Source of the DNA: Parapedobacter indicus
GTDB lineage: Bacteria > Bacteroidota > Bacteroidia > Sphingobacteriales > Sphingobacteriaceae
NCBI RefSeq assembly: GCF_900113765.1
Contig: NZ_FOQO01000008.1
Span: forward strand, 186,001-250,000
Length of the DNA stretch: 64,000 nucleotides
Direction of reading: 5' to 3'
Shown: positions 27,007 through 37,007 of the stretch, piece after piece
Numbering within the stretch: the first letter of the stretch is position 1
Layout of the letters: each line of letters starts with the position of its first letter
Notes under the pieces: generated by a model
What the model was told of the DNA's origin: nothing
Databases searched by the model: none
What the model saw: only the letters and a program-made list of their open reading frames with translations
Translations under genes and position numbers: made by a program

Positions 27007-27999
27007 TTATTCCTCGTCAAGCTTATATTTGGCCAAATTCATACCAAATGACAAGCCTTTTGATTTCACCAATTCCTGGATCTCACTCAGGGACTTCTTA
27101 CCGAAGTTCCTGAATTTTAACATATCCGCCACGTCATACGTCACCAACTCCGCAAGCGTACGGATATCGGCAGCCTTCAAACAGTTAAGTGCGCGTACCG
27201 ATAAATCCAGGTCGACCAATTCGGTCTTTAGGATTTTACGCATATGTAAAATCTCTTCGTCTACCACCTTCGTCTCTTCCTTGGCTTGCGACTCGAGCAA
27301 CATATTCTCGTCGGAGAAAAGCATAAAATGCTGGATCAGGATTTTAGCAGCCTCCTTCAAGGCATCCTCCGGGTGGATGGACCCGTCTGTAGAAATATCC
27401 AACAACAACTTCTCGTAGTCGGTTTTTTGCTCTACCCGATAGTTCTCAATCGTATATTTCACGTTCTTGATTGGCGTGAAAATCGAATCCACAGCAATCA
27501 TTCCAACCGGACCATCGGTCACTTTATTTTCCTCGGCATTCACATATCCCCGGCCCTTTGCAACGTTGATCTCCAGTTCGAGCGTTACCGAACTTTCCAT
27601 GTTACAAATAACCAGATCTGGGTTTAATACCGTAAAATTATTAGAAAAATTAGTGATATCCCCAGCCTGCAATTGATCTTGCCCGTTGACGACCATGAAG
27701 ATCTTTTCAGATTCGCCCATTTCTCCTGTTTTCTTGAAACGCACTTGTTTCAAGTTGAGGATAATCTCTGTCACATCCTCCACAACACCTTTTATCGTGG
27801 AAAACTCGTGCGATACCCCCGAGAAACGAACCGACGTAATTGCATATCCTTCCAGTGAGGACAATAGAATACGGCGTAAAGCATTACCGATGGTCACACC
27901 GAAACCCGGTTCCAATGGACGAAATTCAAACGTGCCATCGAAATCCGTCGATTTCTGCATGATAACTTTATCAGGTCTTTGAAATGCTAAGATTGCCAT
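27007..27999 (-). CDS. rpoA: DNA-directed RNA polymerase subunit alpha
   Basis: This 330-residue protein starts at the ATG at 27999 ([12 protein letters not shown]); the open frame reaches 17 codons further without family similarity. The N-terminal assembly domain (about 1-230) contains [22 protein letters not shown] and the C-terminal DNA- and activator-binding domain (about 250-330) has [19 protein letters not shown] and [14 protein letters not shown] [12 protein letters not shown]. It is the scaffold of RNA polymerase and lies in the usual rpsD-rpoA-rplQ order. Confidence 0.98.
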   Translation of the reverse strand: MAILAFQRPDKVIMQKSTDFDGTFEFRPLEPGFGVTIGNALRRILLSSLEGYAITSVRFSGVSHEFSTIKGVVEDVTEIILNLKQVRFKKTGEMGESEKIFMVVNGQDQLQAGDITNFSNNFTVLNPDLVICNMESSVTLELEINVAKGRGYVNAEENKVTDGPVGMIAVDSIFTPIKNVKYTIENYRVEQKTDYEKLLLDISTDGSIHPEDALKEAAKILIQHFMLFSDENMLLESQAKEETKVVDEEILHMRKILKTELVDLDLSVRALNCLKAADIRTLAELVTYDVADMLKFRNFGKKSLSEIQELVKSKGLSFGMNLAKYKLDEE

Positions 28000-28045
28000 G
28001 TATTTATTCTTATGTTTGTTTACAAAAATTACTATACAACAGAAG

Positions 28046-28068
28046 AGCATAAACCAAACGGTTATGCT
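28046..28068 (-). repeat. Hairpin between rpsD and rpoA
   Basis: AGCAT-AAACC (28046-28055) pairs with GGTTATGCT (28060-28068) with one bulged A and an AAAC loop, 15 bases past the rpsD stop. With the rpoA-rplQ hairpin it brackets the rpoA cistron. No T-tract follows. Confidence 0.45.
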
Positions 28069-28083
28069 TTCCTGCAGCGTTAT

Positions 28084-28692
28084 TTATTTGGAGTACAACT
28101 CGACAATTAAGTTCTCCTTGATGTTTTCGGGGATTTCGGTCCGCTCGGGGTAGTTAAGGAATTTCCCCGTTAACCCGCTTGCATCCCACTCCAACCAGCT
28201 GAATTTATTGATTTTGTGACCAGCTACCGCGTTACTGATTGCTTCGAGTGATTTCGATCGCTCGCGCACCGCAATTACGTCACCGGGACGAAGGCTATAG
28301 GAAGGTATATTTACCACTTCACCATTTACCGTAATATGCTTGTGACCCACCAACTGACGCGCGGCAGAACGAGTCGGAGCAATTCCTAACCGATAAACCG
28401 TATTATCTAAACGGGCTTCCAAAAGCTTAAGGAATACTTCTCCCGTGATCCCCTGCTTAGCAGAAGCTCTGGCAAAAAGGTTTGCAAACTGCCGTTCCAG
28501 TACGCCGTAGGTATATTTGGCTTTCTGTTTCTCCAACAACTGAATCGCATATTCCGACTGCTTTCCTCTACGTTTTGAAACCCCATGCTGTCCCGGAGGA
28601 TAGTTTTTACGCTCTAATGCTTTGTCAGGCCCGAAAATTGGTTCTCTGAATTTACGGGCAATTTTGGACTTTGGTCCTGTGTATCTCGCCAT
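28084..28692 (-). CDS. rpsD: 30S ribosomal protein S4
   Basis: This 202-residue protein has the N-terminal [20 protein letters not shown] and the S4 RNA-binding domain [20 protein letters not shown] with [14 protein letters not shown]. It is a primary 16S rRNA binder that starts 30S assembly. The zinc cysteines found in some S4 forms are absent. It lies between rpsK and rpoA. Confidence 0.98.
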   Translation of the reverse strand: MARYTGPKSKIARKFREPIFGPDKALERKNYPPGQHGVSKRRGKQSEYAIQLLEKQKAKYTYGVLERQFANLFARASAKQGITGEVFLKLLEARLDNTVYRLGIAPTRSAARQLVGHKHITVNGEVVNIPSYSLRPGDVIAVRERSKSLEAISNAVAGHKINKFSWLEWDASGLTGKFLNYPERTEIPENIKENLIVELYSK

Positions 28693-28758
28693 ATGTTGAT
28701 TGGTTTTAAAGTATCATTCAGCCTATAACTGAAGAATCTTAGCTTTAAAAATTGTTTG

Positions 28759-29148
28759 TTATACTCTTCTGCGTTTGGGAGGGCGGCAGCCGTTATGGGG
28801 CAGCGGCGTAATGTCTCTGATGGCCATCACCTCAATACCCGAGTTTTGCAACGTCCGGATGGCCGACTCGCGTCCGGCACCGGGGCCTTTTACAAAAACT
28901 TCCACCTTGCGGAGTCCCAGATCATGTGCAACTTTGCCACAATCAGAAGCCGCCTGAGAAGCTGCGTAAGGTGTGTTCTTCTTCGATCCCTTGAAGCCCA
29001 TTTTACCAGCGCTTGACCACGAAATCGTCTGCCCTTGATTATTGGTGAGCGTAACGATAATATTGTTAAACGTAGCATTGATATGGGCCTGACCAACCGG
29101 CTCGATGACAACAATACGCTTTTTGCTTGCTTTTTTAGTCTTAGCCAT
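28759..29148 (-). CDS. rpsK: 30S ribosomal protein S11
   Basis: This 129-residue protein has a Lys-rich N terminus and the S11 core [33 protein letters not shown] and the conserved end [17 protein letters not shown]. It forms part of the 30S platform near the decoding site. It starts 16 bases after rpsM. Confidence 0.98.
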   Translation of the reverse strand: MAKTKKASKKRIVVIEPVGQAHINATFNNIIVTLTNNQGQTISWSSAGKMGFKGSKKNTPYAASQAASDCGKVAHDLGLRKVEVFVKGPGAGRESAIRTLQNSGIEVMAIRDITPLPHNGCRPPKRRRV

Positions 29149-29164
29149 TGTCTCTTCTCAATTA

Positions 29165-29542
29165 TTATTTAGTAGCTTTTTTCTTGTTTGCAACAGTCTT
29201 ACGTTTTCCTTTCCGCGTACGCGAGTTGTTCTTGGTACGTTGGCCACGAACAGGCAAATGCTTACGGTGGCGCAGACCCCGGTAACAACCGATATCCATC
29301 AAGCGTTTGATATTCAACTGAACTTCCGAACGGAGTGCACCTTCAACTTTGATCTCGTCGTTGATGACGGTACGGATAGCAGTCAACTGCTCGTCGTCCC
29401 ATTCCTGCACCTTCACGTTATAATCGATGCCAGCTTTATCTAAAATCCGCTGTGCGGTCGACCGACCGATTCCGTAAATGTATGTGAGGCCTATCTCTCC
29501 TCGTTTGTTTTTCGGTAAATCTATACCTGCGATCCTTGCCAT
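29165..29542 (-). CDS. rpsM: 30S ribosomal protein S13
   Basis: This 125-residue protein has [20 protein letters not shown], a helix-two-turn-helix [11 protein letters not shown], and the tRNA-contacting Arg/Lys C terminus after [19 protein letters not shown]. It is a 30S head protein contacting the P-site tRNA and the 50S bridge. It follows rpmJ by 16 bases. Confidence 0.98.
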   Translation of the reverse strand: MARIAGIDLPKNKRGEIGLTYIYGIGRSTAQRILDKAGIDYNVKVQEWDDEQLTAIRTVINDEIKVEGALRSEVQLNIKRLMDIGCYRGLRHRKHLPVRGQRTKNNSRTRKGKRKTVANKKKATK

Positions 29543-29558
29543 ATATTATTAACTGTTT

Positions 29559-29675
29559 TTATCCCTGACGTTGCTTGAATTTAGGGTTCTTCTTATTAAT
29601 TACAAATACCTTCCCTTTGCGACGGATAATTTTGCAATCCGCGCTGCGTTTCTTGATGGATGCTCTGACTTTCAT
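29559..29675 (-). CDS. rpmJ: 50S ribosomal protein L36, zinc-free form
   Basis: This small gene encodes 38 residues ([20 protein letters not shown] onward, ending KFKQRQG). The zinc ribbon of classical L36 (C-X2-C-X12-C-X4-H) is not intact: only Cys14 remains, the other positions being Ser, Asn and Phe. This C-minus form is typical of Bacteroidota and does not need zinc. It lies between infA and rpsM, as expected. Confidence 0.95.
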   Translation of the reverse strand: MKVRASIKKRSADCKIIRRKGKVFVINKKNPKFKQRQG

Positions 29676-29771
29676 GATCTTACTGTTGTTCTTTGTACGG
29701 AATGCCCACTTGCAGCGCAACGCAAAACACGCTTAAAGCATTCGATTTATCTTTTTTTATTTTTTAACTTT

Positions 29772-29990
29772 TTACTTATAACGGTATGTTATTCTTCCCT
29801 TTGTTAAATCATACGGCGACATCTCCAGTTTTACCCGGTCTCCGGGCAGAATTTTAATGTAATGCATCCGCATCTTCCCCGAAATATGAGCGATGATTTC
29901 ATGCCCGTTTTCCAATTCGACACGAAACATCGCATTGGAAAGTGCTTCTTTAATGACTCCGTCTTGCTCAATTGAGGATTGTTTCGCCAT
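29772..29990 (-). CDS. infA: Translation initiation factor IF-1
   Basis: This 72-residue protein is an S1-like OB fold: [37 protein letters not shown] and [22 protein letters not shown]-1 binds the 30S A site with IF-2 and IF-3. It lies between map and rpmJ. Confidence 0.98.
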   Translation of the reverse strand: MAKQSSIEQDGVIKEALSNAMFRVELENGHEIIAHISGKMRMHYIKILPGDRVKLEMSPYDLTKGRITYRYK

Positions 29991-30062
29991 ATAGTCTTGA
30001 TTATTATCTAATTATACCCCCGCACAAACAGGGATGCAAAGATAAGCAAAAAAAATTGAATA

Positions 30063-30848
30063 TCAATCCTTTTTACCCAAAACTTCTTCAATATAAGAAA
30101 AAGTCGTTAACACATCGGGCGTACCCTTGCGGATGGCGACCATATGTTCATAGTGGGCCGACGGCTTGCCGTCCACCGTGCTCACCGTCCATCCATCATC
30201 CCAAAACTTAACGCCCGCTTTACCCATGTTAATCATGGGCTCGATACAGATCACCAGTCCCGTTTCCAACTTAGTTCCCGAGCCCCGTTTACCATAATTT
30301 GGCACCTCCGGCTTTTCGTGCAATTTAAATCCCACACCATGCCCTACCAGCTCCCTGACAATGCCATATCCATGCTGGCTTACATGTTCTTGTACCGCAT
30401 AGGCTATATCGCCAACCCGTTTCCCTGATATTGCCTGTTTAATCCCCAATTCAAGGGATTCCAGCGTTACGCGAAGAAGCTGTTTAACATTCCCATTTAC
30501 TTCCCCAACGGCAAACGTATACGCCGAATCACTAATATAACCGTTCAACTCGACACCGCCATCTACCGATACGATGTCTCCGTCGCGCAACTCATAGTTA
30601 CCTGGTATTCCGTGTACCACCTGGTCATTCACCGAAATACAGAGCGAATTAGGAAACCCGTTGTAATTCAGGAATGCCGGTCGCCCACCGTGGTCATGGA
30701 TATACTCATAAGCCCGTTTATCCAACGCCTGCGTTGTCACACCGGGCTTGATTTCTTTGGCTATTTCACCAAGCAACTGCGAAAGTACCGTTGCGGACTT
30801 TCGCAGTTGCGTAATATCGTCTTCTGATTTGTAATATACTTTAGACAT
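30063..30848 (-). CDS. map: Methionine aminopeptidase type I
   Basis: This 261-residue enzyme removes the N-terminal Met from new proteins. Metal ligands are visible as Asp in DIVSVDGGVELNGYISDSAY (two aspartates), His in ELVGHGVGFKLHEKPEVPN, Glu in ICIEPMINMG and a further Glu in SAHYEHMVAI. It follows secY by 8 bases and precedes infA, the usual Bacteroidota order without adk. Confidence 0.97.
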   Translation of the reverse strand: MSKVYYKSEDDITQLRKSATVLSQLLGEIAKEIKPGVTTQALDKRAYEYIHDHGGRPAFLNYNGFPNSLCISVNDQVVHGIPGNYELRDGDIVSVDGGVELNGYISDSAYTFAVGEVNGNVKQLLRVTLESLELGIKQAISGKRVGDIAYAVQEHVSQHGYGIVRELVGHGVGFKLHEKPEVPNYGKRGSGTKLETGLVICIEPMINMGKAGVKFWDDGWTVSTVDGKPSAHYEHMVAIRKGTPDVLTTFSYIEEVLGKKD

Positions 30849-30856
30849 GCTAAAGA

Positions 30857-32191
30857 TTAAATGACCGATTGGGTAGGTCCGGAAGCGACCTGTGTACGCC
30901 CGCGGATACGACCGGTCTTCATCAGTCCATCGTAATGGCGCATTAACAGGTGGCTCTCAATCTGCTGCAGGGTATCCAATACAACCCCAACGAGAATCAG
31001 CAATGAAGTACCTCCATAGAAATGGGCAAATTGATTATTCACGCCAAAAAGGCTCGCTATGGCCGGCAGAATGGCTATGATCGCCAAGAAAATCGCGCCC
31101 GGAAGTGTTATTTTCGAAATGACACTGTCGATATAAAAATTGGTAGCCTGCCCGGGCTTAACTCCCGGAATAAACCCGCCATTTTTCTTCATATCCTCCG
31201 ACATCTGCTGCGGATTTACCATAATCGCCGTATAGAAAAATGTAAACGCAATGATCAAAATCCCAAACGTTACGTTGTAAGCTACCGACGTGTAATTGCT
31301 TAACGACGTCAGAAAAGACGACTGTAAGTTTGGAAAAAACTGACCAAGGCTCATCGGCACGAACATAATGGCCTGAGCAAAGATAATAGGCATTACCCCA
31401 GCAGCGTTCACTTTCAACGGAATGTATTGCCTTACTCCACCGTATTGCTTGTTGCCTACGATTTTCTTCGCATATTGTACCGGTATTTTACGAACACCCT
31501 GAACAATAAGAATGGTGAAAATCACGACAAAGAACAATGCGATAAACTCCAACAACAAGGGGATCGGGCCGCCGCCCCCCGTACTCATCCGCGAAAACCA
31601 CTCAGCAGTGATCCCACTGGGCAACTGTGCGATAATTCCCACCATAATGATCAGTGAAATACCATTTCCAATTCCCTTATCGGTAATCTTCTCCCCAAGC
31701 CACATGACAAACAGCGTCCCGGCAGTCAAAACAAAAGCCGACAGGATGGTAAACATCGGATCCGGAATCATCTTCGCGGCACCGTCTATTTGTGTACGTA
31801 CGTATGCGATAGACTGTACCAGCGTAATGGCCAACGTAAGATAACGCGTAATCTGGTTCATCTTTTTGCGCCCGCTCTCACCTTCTTTCTGCATCTTTTG
31901 GAAATAAGGTACTGCTATCCCCAGCAGTTGGACGACAATGGAAGCCGAAATGTAAGGCATCACGCCCAGCGCAAAAATTGCCGAACGGGAAAATGATCCC
32001 CCGGCAAACATATCAAGCAAGCCCAACAATCCCTCTTTGGCTTCATGCTGAAGCGCAGCGGGGTTAACGCCCGGCAACACGATATGGCACCCAATACGAT
32101 AGATCACAAGAAACAAAAGCGTATTCAAAATACGCGTTCTAAGATCGTCGATCTTCCAAATATTGGTCAAGGTTGTGATTAGCTTCTTCAT
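30857..32191 (-). CDS. secY: Preprotein translocase subunit SecY
   Basis: This 444-residue, ten-helix inner-membrane channel has the N-terminal amphipathic helix and TM1 (IWKIDDLRTRILNTLLFLVI), the plug region MFAGGSFSRSAIFALGVMPY, and the loops GRKKMNQ and GVRQYIPLKVNAAGVMPIIF. It forms the Sec pore with SecE and SecG and exports the many lipoproteins and receptors of this window. It lies 3 bases after rplO. Confidence 0.98.
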   Translation of the reverse strand: MKKLITTLTNIWKIDDLRTRILNTLLFLVIYRIGCHIVLPGVNPAALQHEAKEGLLGLLDMFAGGSFSRSAIFALGVMPYISASIVVQLLGIAVPYFQKMQKEGESGRKKMNQITRYLTLAITLVQSIAYVRTQIDGAAKMIPDPMFTILSAFVLTAGTLFVMWLGEKITDKGIGNGISLIIMVGIIAQLPSGITAEWFSRMSTGGGGPIPLLLEFIALFFVVIFTILIVQGVRKIPVQYAKKIVGNKQYGGVRQYIPLKVNAAGVMPIIFAQAIMFVPMSLGQFFPNLQSSFLTSLSNYTSVAYNVTFGILIIAFTFFYTAIMVNPQQMSEDMKKNGGFIPGVKPGQATNFYIDSVISKITLPGAIFLAIIAILPAIASLFGVNNQFAHFYGGTSLLILVGVVLDTLQQIESHLLMRHYDGLMKTGRIRGRTQVASGPTQSVI

Positions 32192-32194
32192 GTA

Positions 32195-32641
32195 TTAAAG
32201 TTTTACAATCGAGCCCCCTACTGCTTCAATCGCCTTCTGTGCCGTGGCTGAAAATGCATGGGCTTTTACTTCAATCTTGGATGTCAGCTCTCCTCTACCC
32301 AAAATCTTCACCAGATCCTTCTTTGAAACCAATCCATGAGCCTTCAGCACCTCAAAATCTATCGCAGAAAGATTGTACTTCTCTACGAGTCCCTGTAGCA
32401 CATCCAAGTTGATTCCTACATATTCAATACGATTCAGATTTTTGAAACCGGACTTCGGAACACGTCGTTGCAACGGCATCTGCCCGCCTTCAAAACCGAT
32501 CTTCGTACTGTGGCCTGAACGCGACTGGGCTCCTTTGTGCCCACGCGTTGAAGTACCTCCGCGGCCGGATCCCGTACCACGGCCTATACGTTTCTTACTC
32601 TTTACCGACCCTTCTGCGGGCTTTAGATTACTTAAATTCAT
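32195..32641 (-). CDS. rplO: 50S ribosomal protein L15
   Basis: This 148-residue protein has MNLSNLKPAEGSVKSKKRIG, the Gly/Arg-rich RGTGSGRGGTSTRGHKGAQS that threads into 23S rRNA, and a globular C-terminal part ending AIEAVGGSIVKL. It is located between rpmD and secY. Confidence 0.98.
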   Translation of the reverse strand: MNLSNLKPAEGSVKSKKRIGRGTGSGRGGTSTRGHKGAQSRSGHSTKIGFEGGQMPLQRRVPKSGFKNLNRIEYVGINLDVLQGLVEKYNLSAIDFEVLKAHGLVSKKDLVKILGRGELTSKIEVKAHAFSATAQKAIEAVGGSIVKL

Positions 32642-32706
32642 CTTACTAAATTGTTATTGGGTTGCACCTTCGCTTTCACTAAACAGGTACAACGATTAAA
32701 CGTATA

Positions 32707-32886
32707 TTATACTTGTTCTATTGCCACCAAGTGGCTTACCTTACGCACCATACCGATAACGGAAGGTGTTGCTTCCACCTCGATCGTATGATTAATCTTT
32801 CGCAACCCCAAGGCTTGAATGGTCCGCTTCTGACGTTCGCTTCGATCGATGATACTCTTAATCTGGGTGATTCTAATCTTTGCCAT
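32707..32886 (-). CDS. rpmD: 50S ribosomal protein L30
   Basis: This short gene of 59 residues begins MAKIRITQIKSIIDRSERQK and contains LGLRKINHTIEVEATPSVIG, the ferredoxin-like L30 fold of bacterial length. It is placed between rpsE and rplO as in the spc operon. Confidence 0.96.
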   Translation of the reverse strand: MAKIRITQIKSIIDRSERQKRTIQALGLRKINHTIEVEATPSVIGMVRKVSHLVAIEQV

Positions 32887-32891
32887 AATCG

Positions 32892-33410
32892 TTATCCGTT
32901 AAATACTTTGTTCAAATCGACGCCACGTTGCTGGGCAACGGTATACGCATCGCGCATTTTCAGGAGTGCATCAATCGTTGCCTTTACCACGTTATGCGGG
33001 TTGGACGATCCCAGGGACTTAGCCAATACGTCGGTTACTCCGGCGCTTTCCAGCACCGCGCGCATCGCACCTCCGGCTAACACACCGGTACCATGTACGG
33101 CAGGCTTAATTAATACATTTCCACCCGAATACTTGCCGATCTGCTCGTGAGGAACGGTTCCCTTGATAATCGGCACCTTGATTAAATTCTTCTTTGCGTC
33201 GTCAATTCCCTTGGTAATCGCTTCCGTTACTTCCTTGGCCTTACCCAAACCGTAGCCTACCACTCCATTCTCATCACCCACTACCACAATGGCTGAGAAG
33301 CTAAATGTACGGCCACCCTTGGTTACCTTAGCCACGCGCTGAATACTTACCAAACGGTCTTTTAATTCAATTTCGCTTGATTTTACTCTCTTTATGTTAC
33401 TTAATGACAT
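32892..33410 (-). CDS. rpsE: 30S ribosomal protein S5
   Basis: This 172-residue protein has the N-terminal double-stranded-RNA-binding domain ([20 protein letters not shown] and [20 protein letters not shown]) and the C-terminal domain [19 protein letters not shown] with [17 protein letters not shown]. It acts in decoding fidelity and mRNA unwinding. Confidence 0.98.
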   Translation of the reverse strand: MSLSNIKRVKSSEIELKDRLVSIQRVAKVTKGGRTFSFSAIVVVGDENGVVGYGLGKAKEVTEAITKGIDDAKKNLIKVPIIKGTVPHEQIGKYSGGNVLIKPAVHGTGVLAGGAMRAVLESAGVTDVLAKSLGSSNPHNVVKATIDALLKMRDAYTVAQQRGVDLNKVFNG

Positions 33411-33421
33411 GTTCTCGATGA

Positions 33422-33775
33422 TTAAAAATCCAAACCTGCTTCCCGGGCACCTTCGGCGAGTGATTTCACACGACCGTGGTACAAATACCCATTACGGTCA
33501 AAAACTACTTGACTGATTCCTGCTGCCAATGCCTTCTCTGCAATCAGTTTTCCTACAGCCTTGGACTGTTCCACTTTGGTACCCGATGCTGAAAAACCCT
33601 TGGCTAAAGACGATGCTGAAACCAACGTTACACCGGTTTGGTCATCAATTACCTGTGCATAGATACCTTTGTTGCTCCTGTATACAGACAAACGTGGGCG
33701 CTCCGAAGAACCAGACAGGCGTTTCCTAATCCCTCTTTTTATGCGATCCCTACGCGTTACTTTTGTTCCTGCCAT
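33422..33775 (-). CDS. rplR: 50S ribosomal protein L18
   Basis: This 117-residue protein has [38 protein letters not shown] and the conserved end [20 protein letters not shown]. It binds 5S rRNA with L5 and L25 and lies between rplF and rpsE. Confidence 0.98.
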   Translation of the reverse strand: MAGTKVTRRDRIKRGIRKRLSGSSERPRLSVYRSNKGIYAQVIDDQTGVTLVSASSLAKGFSASGTKVEQSKAVGKLIAEKALAAGISQVVFDRNGYLYHGRVKSLAEGAREAGLDF

Positions 33776-33781
33776 GATGAA

Positions 33782-34339
33782 TTATTTTTTAGCTGCTGAT
33801 TTACCTGCTTTCCGGCGCAATTGCTCACCAGCAAATTTAATACCTTTTCCTTTATACGGCTCCGGTGCACGTAATGAACGGATCTTTGCCGCCACTTGTC
33901 CCAACAACTGCTTATCAATGGACTCCAACGTAATGGTTGGGTTTTTACCTTTTTCCGCAGTGGTAGTCACTTTCACCTCCTTTGGCAGAATCAACACCAC
34001 CTGGTGAGAAAAACCAAGTGTCAGATCCAACGTGCTTCCCTGTGCATTTGCACGGTATCCTACCCCCACCAATTCCTGAGTGGTCTTATACCCGTCCGTC
34101 ACACCGACGACCATATTGTTCAGCAGCGAACGATACAAACCATGCAACGCCTTGTGCCGTTTTTGATCTGTGGGGCGCTTTACCAACAACTGTCCGTCTT
34201 CCTGCGTTACCGCAATGTCGGTATCCACCTGCTGGGTTAGCTCCCCTTTAGGTCCCTTTACGGTTACCAGATTTTTATCCGACACCGTGATCGTCACCCC
34301 TGCAGGTATGGCGATCGGCGCTTTTCCAATTCTTGACAT
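33782..34339 (-). CDS. rplF: 50S ribosomal protein L6
   Basis: This 185-residue protein is made of two repeated L6 domains. It begins MSRIGKAPIAIPAGVTITVS and has the GVGYRANAQGSTLDLTLGFS link and the C-terminal RSLRAPEPYKGKGIKFAGEQ. It is located near the factor-binding base of the L7/L12 stalk. Confidence 0.98.
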   Translation of the reverse strand: MSRIGKAPIAIPAGVTITVSDKNLVTVKGPKGELTQQVDTDIAVTQEDGQLLVKRPTDQKRHKALHGLYRSLLNNMVVGVTDGYKTTQELVGVGYRANAQGSTLDLTLGFSHQVVLILPKEVKVTTTAEKGKNPTITLESIDKQLLGQVAAKIRSLRAPEPYKGKGIKFAGEQLRRKAGKSAAKK

Positions 34340-34357
34340 TTCGACTGTTCCTCCTGA

Positions 34358-34756
34358 TTAATATACGTAACACAATACTTCGCCACCGACATTTTGAAGG
34401 CGCGCTTCCTTATCGGTCATGATGCCTTTCGAAGTTGAAAGGATGGCGATTCCCAAACCATTCAACACACGTGGCATGTTGTCTACTCCCGCATATTTCC
34501 TGAGGCCCGGCTTGCTTATCCGCTTTAACGTGCGGATTGCCGAAACTTTACTGACCGGATTGTACTTCAACGCGATCTTGATAGTACCTTGTACGGTATC
34601 ATCATCAAACTTGTAATTGGAAATGTACCCCTTATCGAAGAGCACTTTCGTGATCTCCTTCTTGAGGTTCGATGCAGGAATTTCTACAACCCTGTGGTTG
34701 GCCTTAATGGCATTCCTTACTCGGGTAAGGTAATCCGCTATTGGATCTGTATTCAT
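34358..34756 (-). CDS. rpsH: 30S ribosomal protein S8
   Basis: This 132-residue protein begins [20 protein letters not shown] and ends [20 protein letters not shown] followed by GEVLCYVY. S8 binds 16S helix 21 and, in many bacteria, represses its own spc operon mRNA. It lies between rpsN and rplF. Confidence 0.98.
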   Translation of the reverse strand: MNTDPIADYLTRVRNAIKANHRVVEIPASNLKKEITKVLFDKGYISNYKFDDDTVQGTIKIALKYNPVSKVSAIRTLKRISKPGLRKYAGVDNMPRVLNGLGIAILSTSKGIMTDKEARLQNVGGEVLCYVY

Positions 34757-34839
34757 CTAAGCTATTTATTTGTGATAACGGTTTCCTATTGCCACCGTGG
34801 CGTGCGGACCTGCTATCGGTTAATTAAGTAATTGAAATC

Positions 34840-35109
34840 TTACCAGGAGGCTTTTTTAACCCCCGGAATCTTGCCGGCTAGCGCCATTTCGCGGAAAGTT
34901 ACCCGTGAAATACCAAATTGGCGCATGTAACCCTTGGGGCGTCCAGTTAGTTTGCAGCGATTGTGCAAACGTACGGGCGAAGCATTCTTAGGCAACTTGT
35001 CAAGTGCTACATAATCTCCGGCTTCCTTCAAAGCGGCACGCTTCTCAGCATACTTTGCCACCAATTTAGCACGTTTGATCTCCCGTGCTTTAATTCCTTC
35101 TTTAGCCAT
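34840..35109 (-). CDS. rpsN: 30S ribosomal protein S14, zinc-free form
   Basis: This 89-residue protein starts at the ATG at 35109 ([20 protein letters not shown]), overlapping the rplE stop by 8 bases. The long form without the CxxC zinc knuckle is seen: only one Cys ([19 protein letters not shown]) is present. It is a late-assembling head protein of the 30S subunit. Confidence 0.97.
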   Translation of the reverse strand: MAKEGIKAREIKRAKLVAKYAEKRAALKEAGDYVALDKLPKNASPVRLHNRCKLTGRPKGYMRQFGISRVTFREMALAGKIPGVKKASW

Positions 35110-35671
35110 TTGCTGTCGTATTTTGATTTTTGAATGGTAACCCAAACTGCTTCAACAACTCCAATGCTTCCACATCGGTCTTCGCACTGGTTACAAAGGT
35201 AATATCCATTCCTTGAATTTTATTGATTTTGTCAATATCAATCTCCGGGAAAATAATTTGTTCGGTAATACCCAAGGTATAATTACCCCTACCGTCAAAA
35301 CCCTTGTCATTGATACCGCGGAAATCACGGATACGGGGCAGTGCTACCGCCACCAATCGATCCAGAAACTCATACATTTTACTGTCACGAAGGGTTACAC
35401 GCACGCCAATAGGCATTCCTTTACGGAGTTTGAAATTGGATACGTCCTTTTTCGAACGGGTTGCTACGGCCTTCTGACCGGTGATCAACGTCATTTCGCT
35501 AATGGCGTTGTCAATTAACTTCTTGTCCGCAGTAGCAGCACCGATTCCCTGGCTCACCGCAATCTTCTCCAGCTTCGGAACCTGCATAACGCTCTTATAC
35601 TGAAACTTTTCCTTCAGTGCCGTACGGATCTCGTCCTTATACTTCGTCTTTAATCTTGGTATATATGTCAT
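35102..35671 (-). CDS. rplE: 50S ribosomal protein L5
   Basis: This 189-residue protein has [20 protein letters not shown], the conserved [20 protein letters not shown] and [20 protein letters not shown], and [20 protein letters not shown]. It binds 5S rRNA. Its ATG overlaps the rplX stop as TAATG. Confidence 0.98.
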   Translation of the reverse strand: MTYIPRLKTKYKDEIRTALKEKFQYKSVMQVPKLEKIAVSQGIGAATADKKLIDNAISEMTLITGQKAVATRSKKDVSNFKLRKGMPIGVRVTLRDSKMYEFLDRLVAVALPRIRDFRGINDKGFDGRGNYTLGITEQIIFPEIDIDKINKIQGMDITFVTSAKTDVEALELLKQFGLPFKNQNTTANG

Positions 35672-36021
35672 TAGTCAATCACCTCCCCTGATTTTTTCGC
35701 TACGCGAACAATTTTTTTCTTGCCGTTCTCTTCAACCACTTTGCGCCCTACGCGTGTAGGTTTCCCTCCCTTGGGATCGATCAAAGCCAGGTTAGAAATG
35801 TGAATAGGAGCTTCCTTTTCAAGGATTCCGCCGTTAGGGTTAGCTGCACTGGGCTTGGTATGCTTCTTTACCACATTCACTCCTTCCACGATCGCCCTGT
35901 TTTCGGCTCTCAATACCTCCAACACTTTTCCCTGAGTTCCTTTGGAATTGCCGGAAAGAACCTTTACCAAATCTCCCGTACGGATTTTAATCTTATGTGT
36001 CGATGTCTTTGTCTGTCCCAT
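35671..36021 (-). CDS. rplX: 50S ribosomal protein L24
   Basis: This 116-residue protein has a KOW motif ([20 protein letters not shown] then KVLEV) and the L24 segment [20 protein letters not shown]. It initiates 50S assembly near the tunnel exit. It follows rplN by two bases and shares one base with the rplE start. Confidence 0.98.
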   Translation of the reverse strand: MGQTKTSTHKIKIRTGDLVKVLSGNSKGTQGKVLEVLRAENRAIVEGVNVVKKHTKPSAANPNGGILEKEAPIHISNLALIDPKGGKPTRVGRKVVEENGKKKIVRVAKKSGEVID

Positions 36022-36023
36022 GA

Positions 36024-36392
36024 TTACAATACCTCCGGTGCTAATGATACAATTTTCATGAACTGCTTCTCACGCAATTCCCGTGCAACCGGGCCAAAGA
36101 TACGTGTACCGCGGGGTTCATCCTGATTATTCAACAATACTGCAGCATTGTCGTCGAAACGGATATAAGAACCATCCTTACGGCGGATTTCTTTTTTCGT
36201 TCTTACAACCACTGCTTTGGAAACCGTTCCTTTTTTGATGTTTCCTGCGGGCAATGCACTTTTCACGGTGACAACGACCTTATCTCCGATCGATGCATAA
36301 CGCTTACCGGTACCGCCTAATACGCGAATCACTAATACTTCCTTAGCTCCGCTATTGTCGGCCACATTGAGTCTTGATTCCTGCTGTACCAT
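36024..36392 (-). CDS. rplN: 50S ribosomal protein L14
   Basis: This 122-residue protein has [33 protein letters not shown] and [20 protein letters not shown], ending SLAPEVL, the full family length. It sits at the intersubunit face. It starts one base after the rpsQ stop. Confidence 0.98.
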   Translation of the reverse strand: MVQQESRLNVADNSGAKEVLVIRVLGGTGKRYASIGDKVVVTVKSALPAGNIKKGTVSKAVVVRTKKEIRRKDGSYIRFDDNAAVLLNNQDEPRGTRIFGPVARELREKQFMKIVSLAPEVL

Positions 36393-36393
36393 G

Positions 36394-36648
36394 TTACTTA
36401 GCCCTTTCTAAAATTTCTACTAAACGCCAGTTCTTGGTCTTGCTCAGCGGACGTGTTTCCATGATCAACACCGTATCGCCGATACCGCAGGTGTTGGCTT
36501 CGTCATGAGCCTTGAATTTGGTAGTTTTCTTCACAAACTTACCATAAATGGGGTGCTTTACTTTACGTTCAACAGCTACCACAATGGATTTGTCCATTTT
36601 GTTACTCACTACCAAGCCGATTCTTGTTTTTCTTAACTTTCTTTCCAT
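36394..36648 (-). CDS. rpsQ: 30S ribosomal protein S17
   Basis: This 84-residue OB-fold protein begins [20 protein letters not shown], with [20 protein letters not shown] and [20 protein letters not shown]. It is a primary 16S rRNA-binding protein of the 30S body, located between rpmC and rplN. Confidence 0.98.
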   Translation of the reverse strand: MERKLRKTRIGLVVSNKMDKSIVVAVERKVKHPIYGKFVKKTTKFKAHDEANTCGIGDTVLIMETRPLSKTKNWRLVEILERAK

Positions 36649-36662
36649 TTCGACTTTGATTT

Positions 36663-36896
36663 TTATGCCTCAGCGGCTGTTTCGTTTGCTTCGCTTGCTG
36701 CCTTTTCGGCATGCTTGCGCTTAGTCAACTCCGTTAGTAGGCGCGCAATGGTTTTGCGCGTATACCGAATCCGGTTCGGATTCTCAATGGCTGAAACAGC
36801 ATGTGCAAATTTCAATTTCGTGAGGGCAGCCTTCTCTTCAGCGATCCGGGCCACTAAGTCCTCCGTTGATAATTCTACGATTTCTGAATTTTTCAT
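36663..36896 (-). CDS. rpmC: 50S ribosomal protein L29
   Basis: This 77-residue helical hairpin ([40 protein letters not shown]) has a short Ala/Glu tail beyond the usual length of about 65. It lies at the tunnel exit, where it helps dock SRP and trigger factor. An unusually long 111-base gap separates it from rplP. Confidence 0.96.
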   Translation of the reverse strand: MKNSEIVELSTEDLVARIAEEKAALTKLKFAHAVSAIENPNRIRYTRKTIARLLTELTKRKHAEKAASEANETAAEA

Positions 36897-37007
36897 TTCT
36901 ATTACTATTATACTGGATGCCTATCATCAGCGTACTTCCCTGGTTCTCTCCCCATGGCGGCTTGCCGGTAACGGCGGCAAACCAATGATAAGCAGCGCCA
37001 GCGGCGT

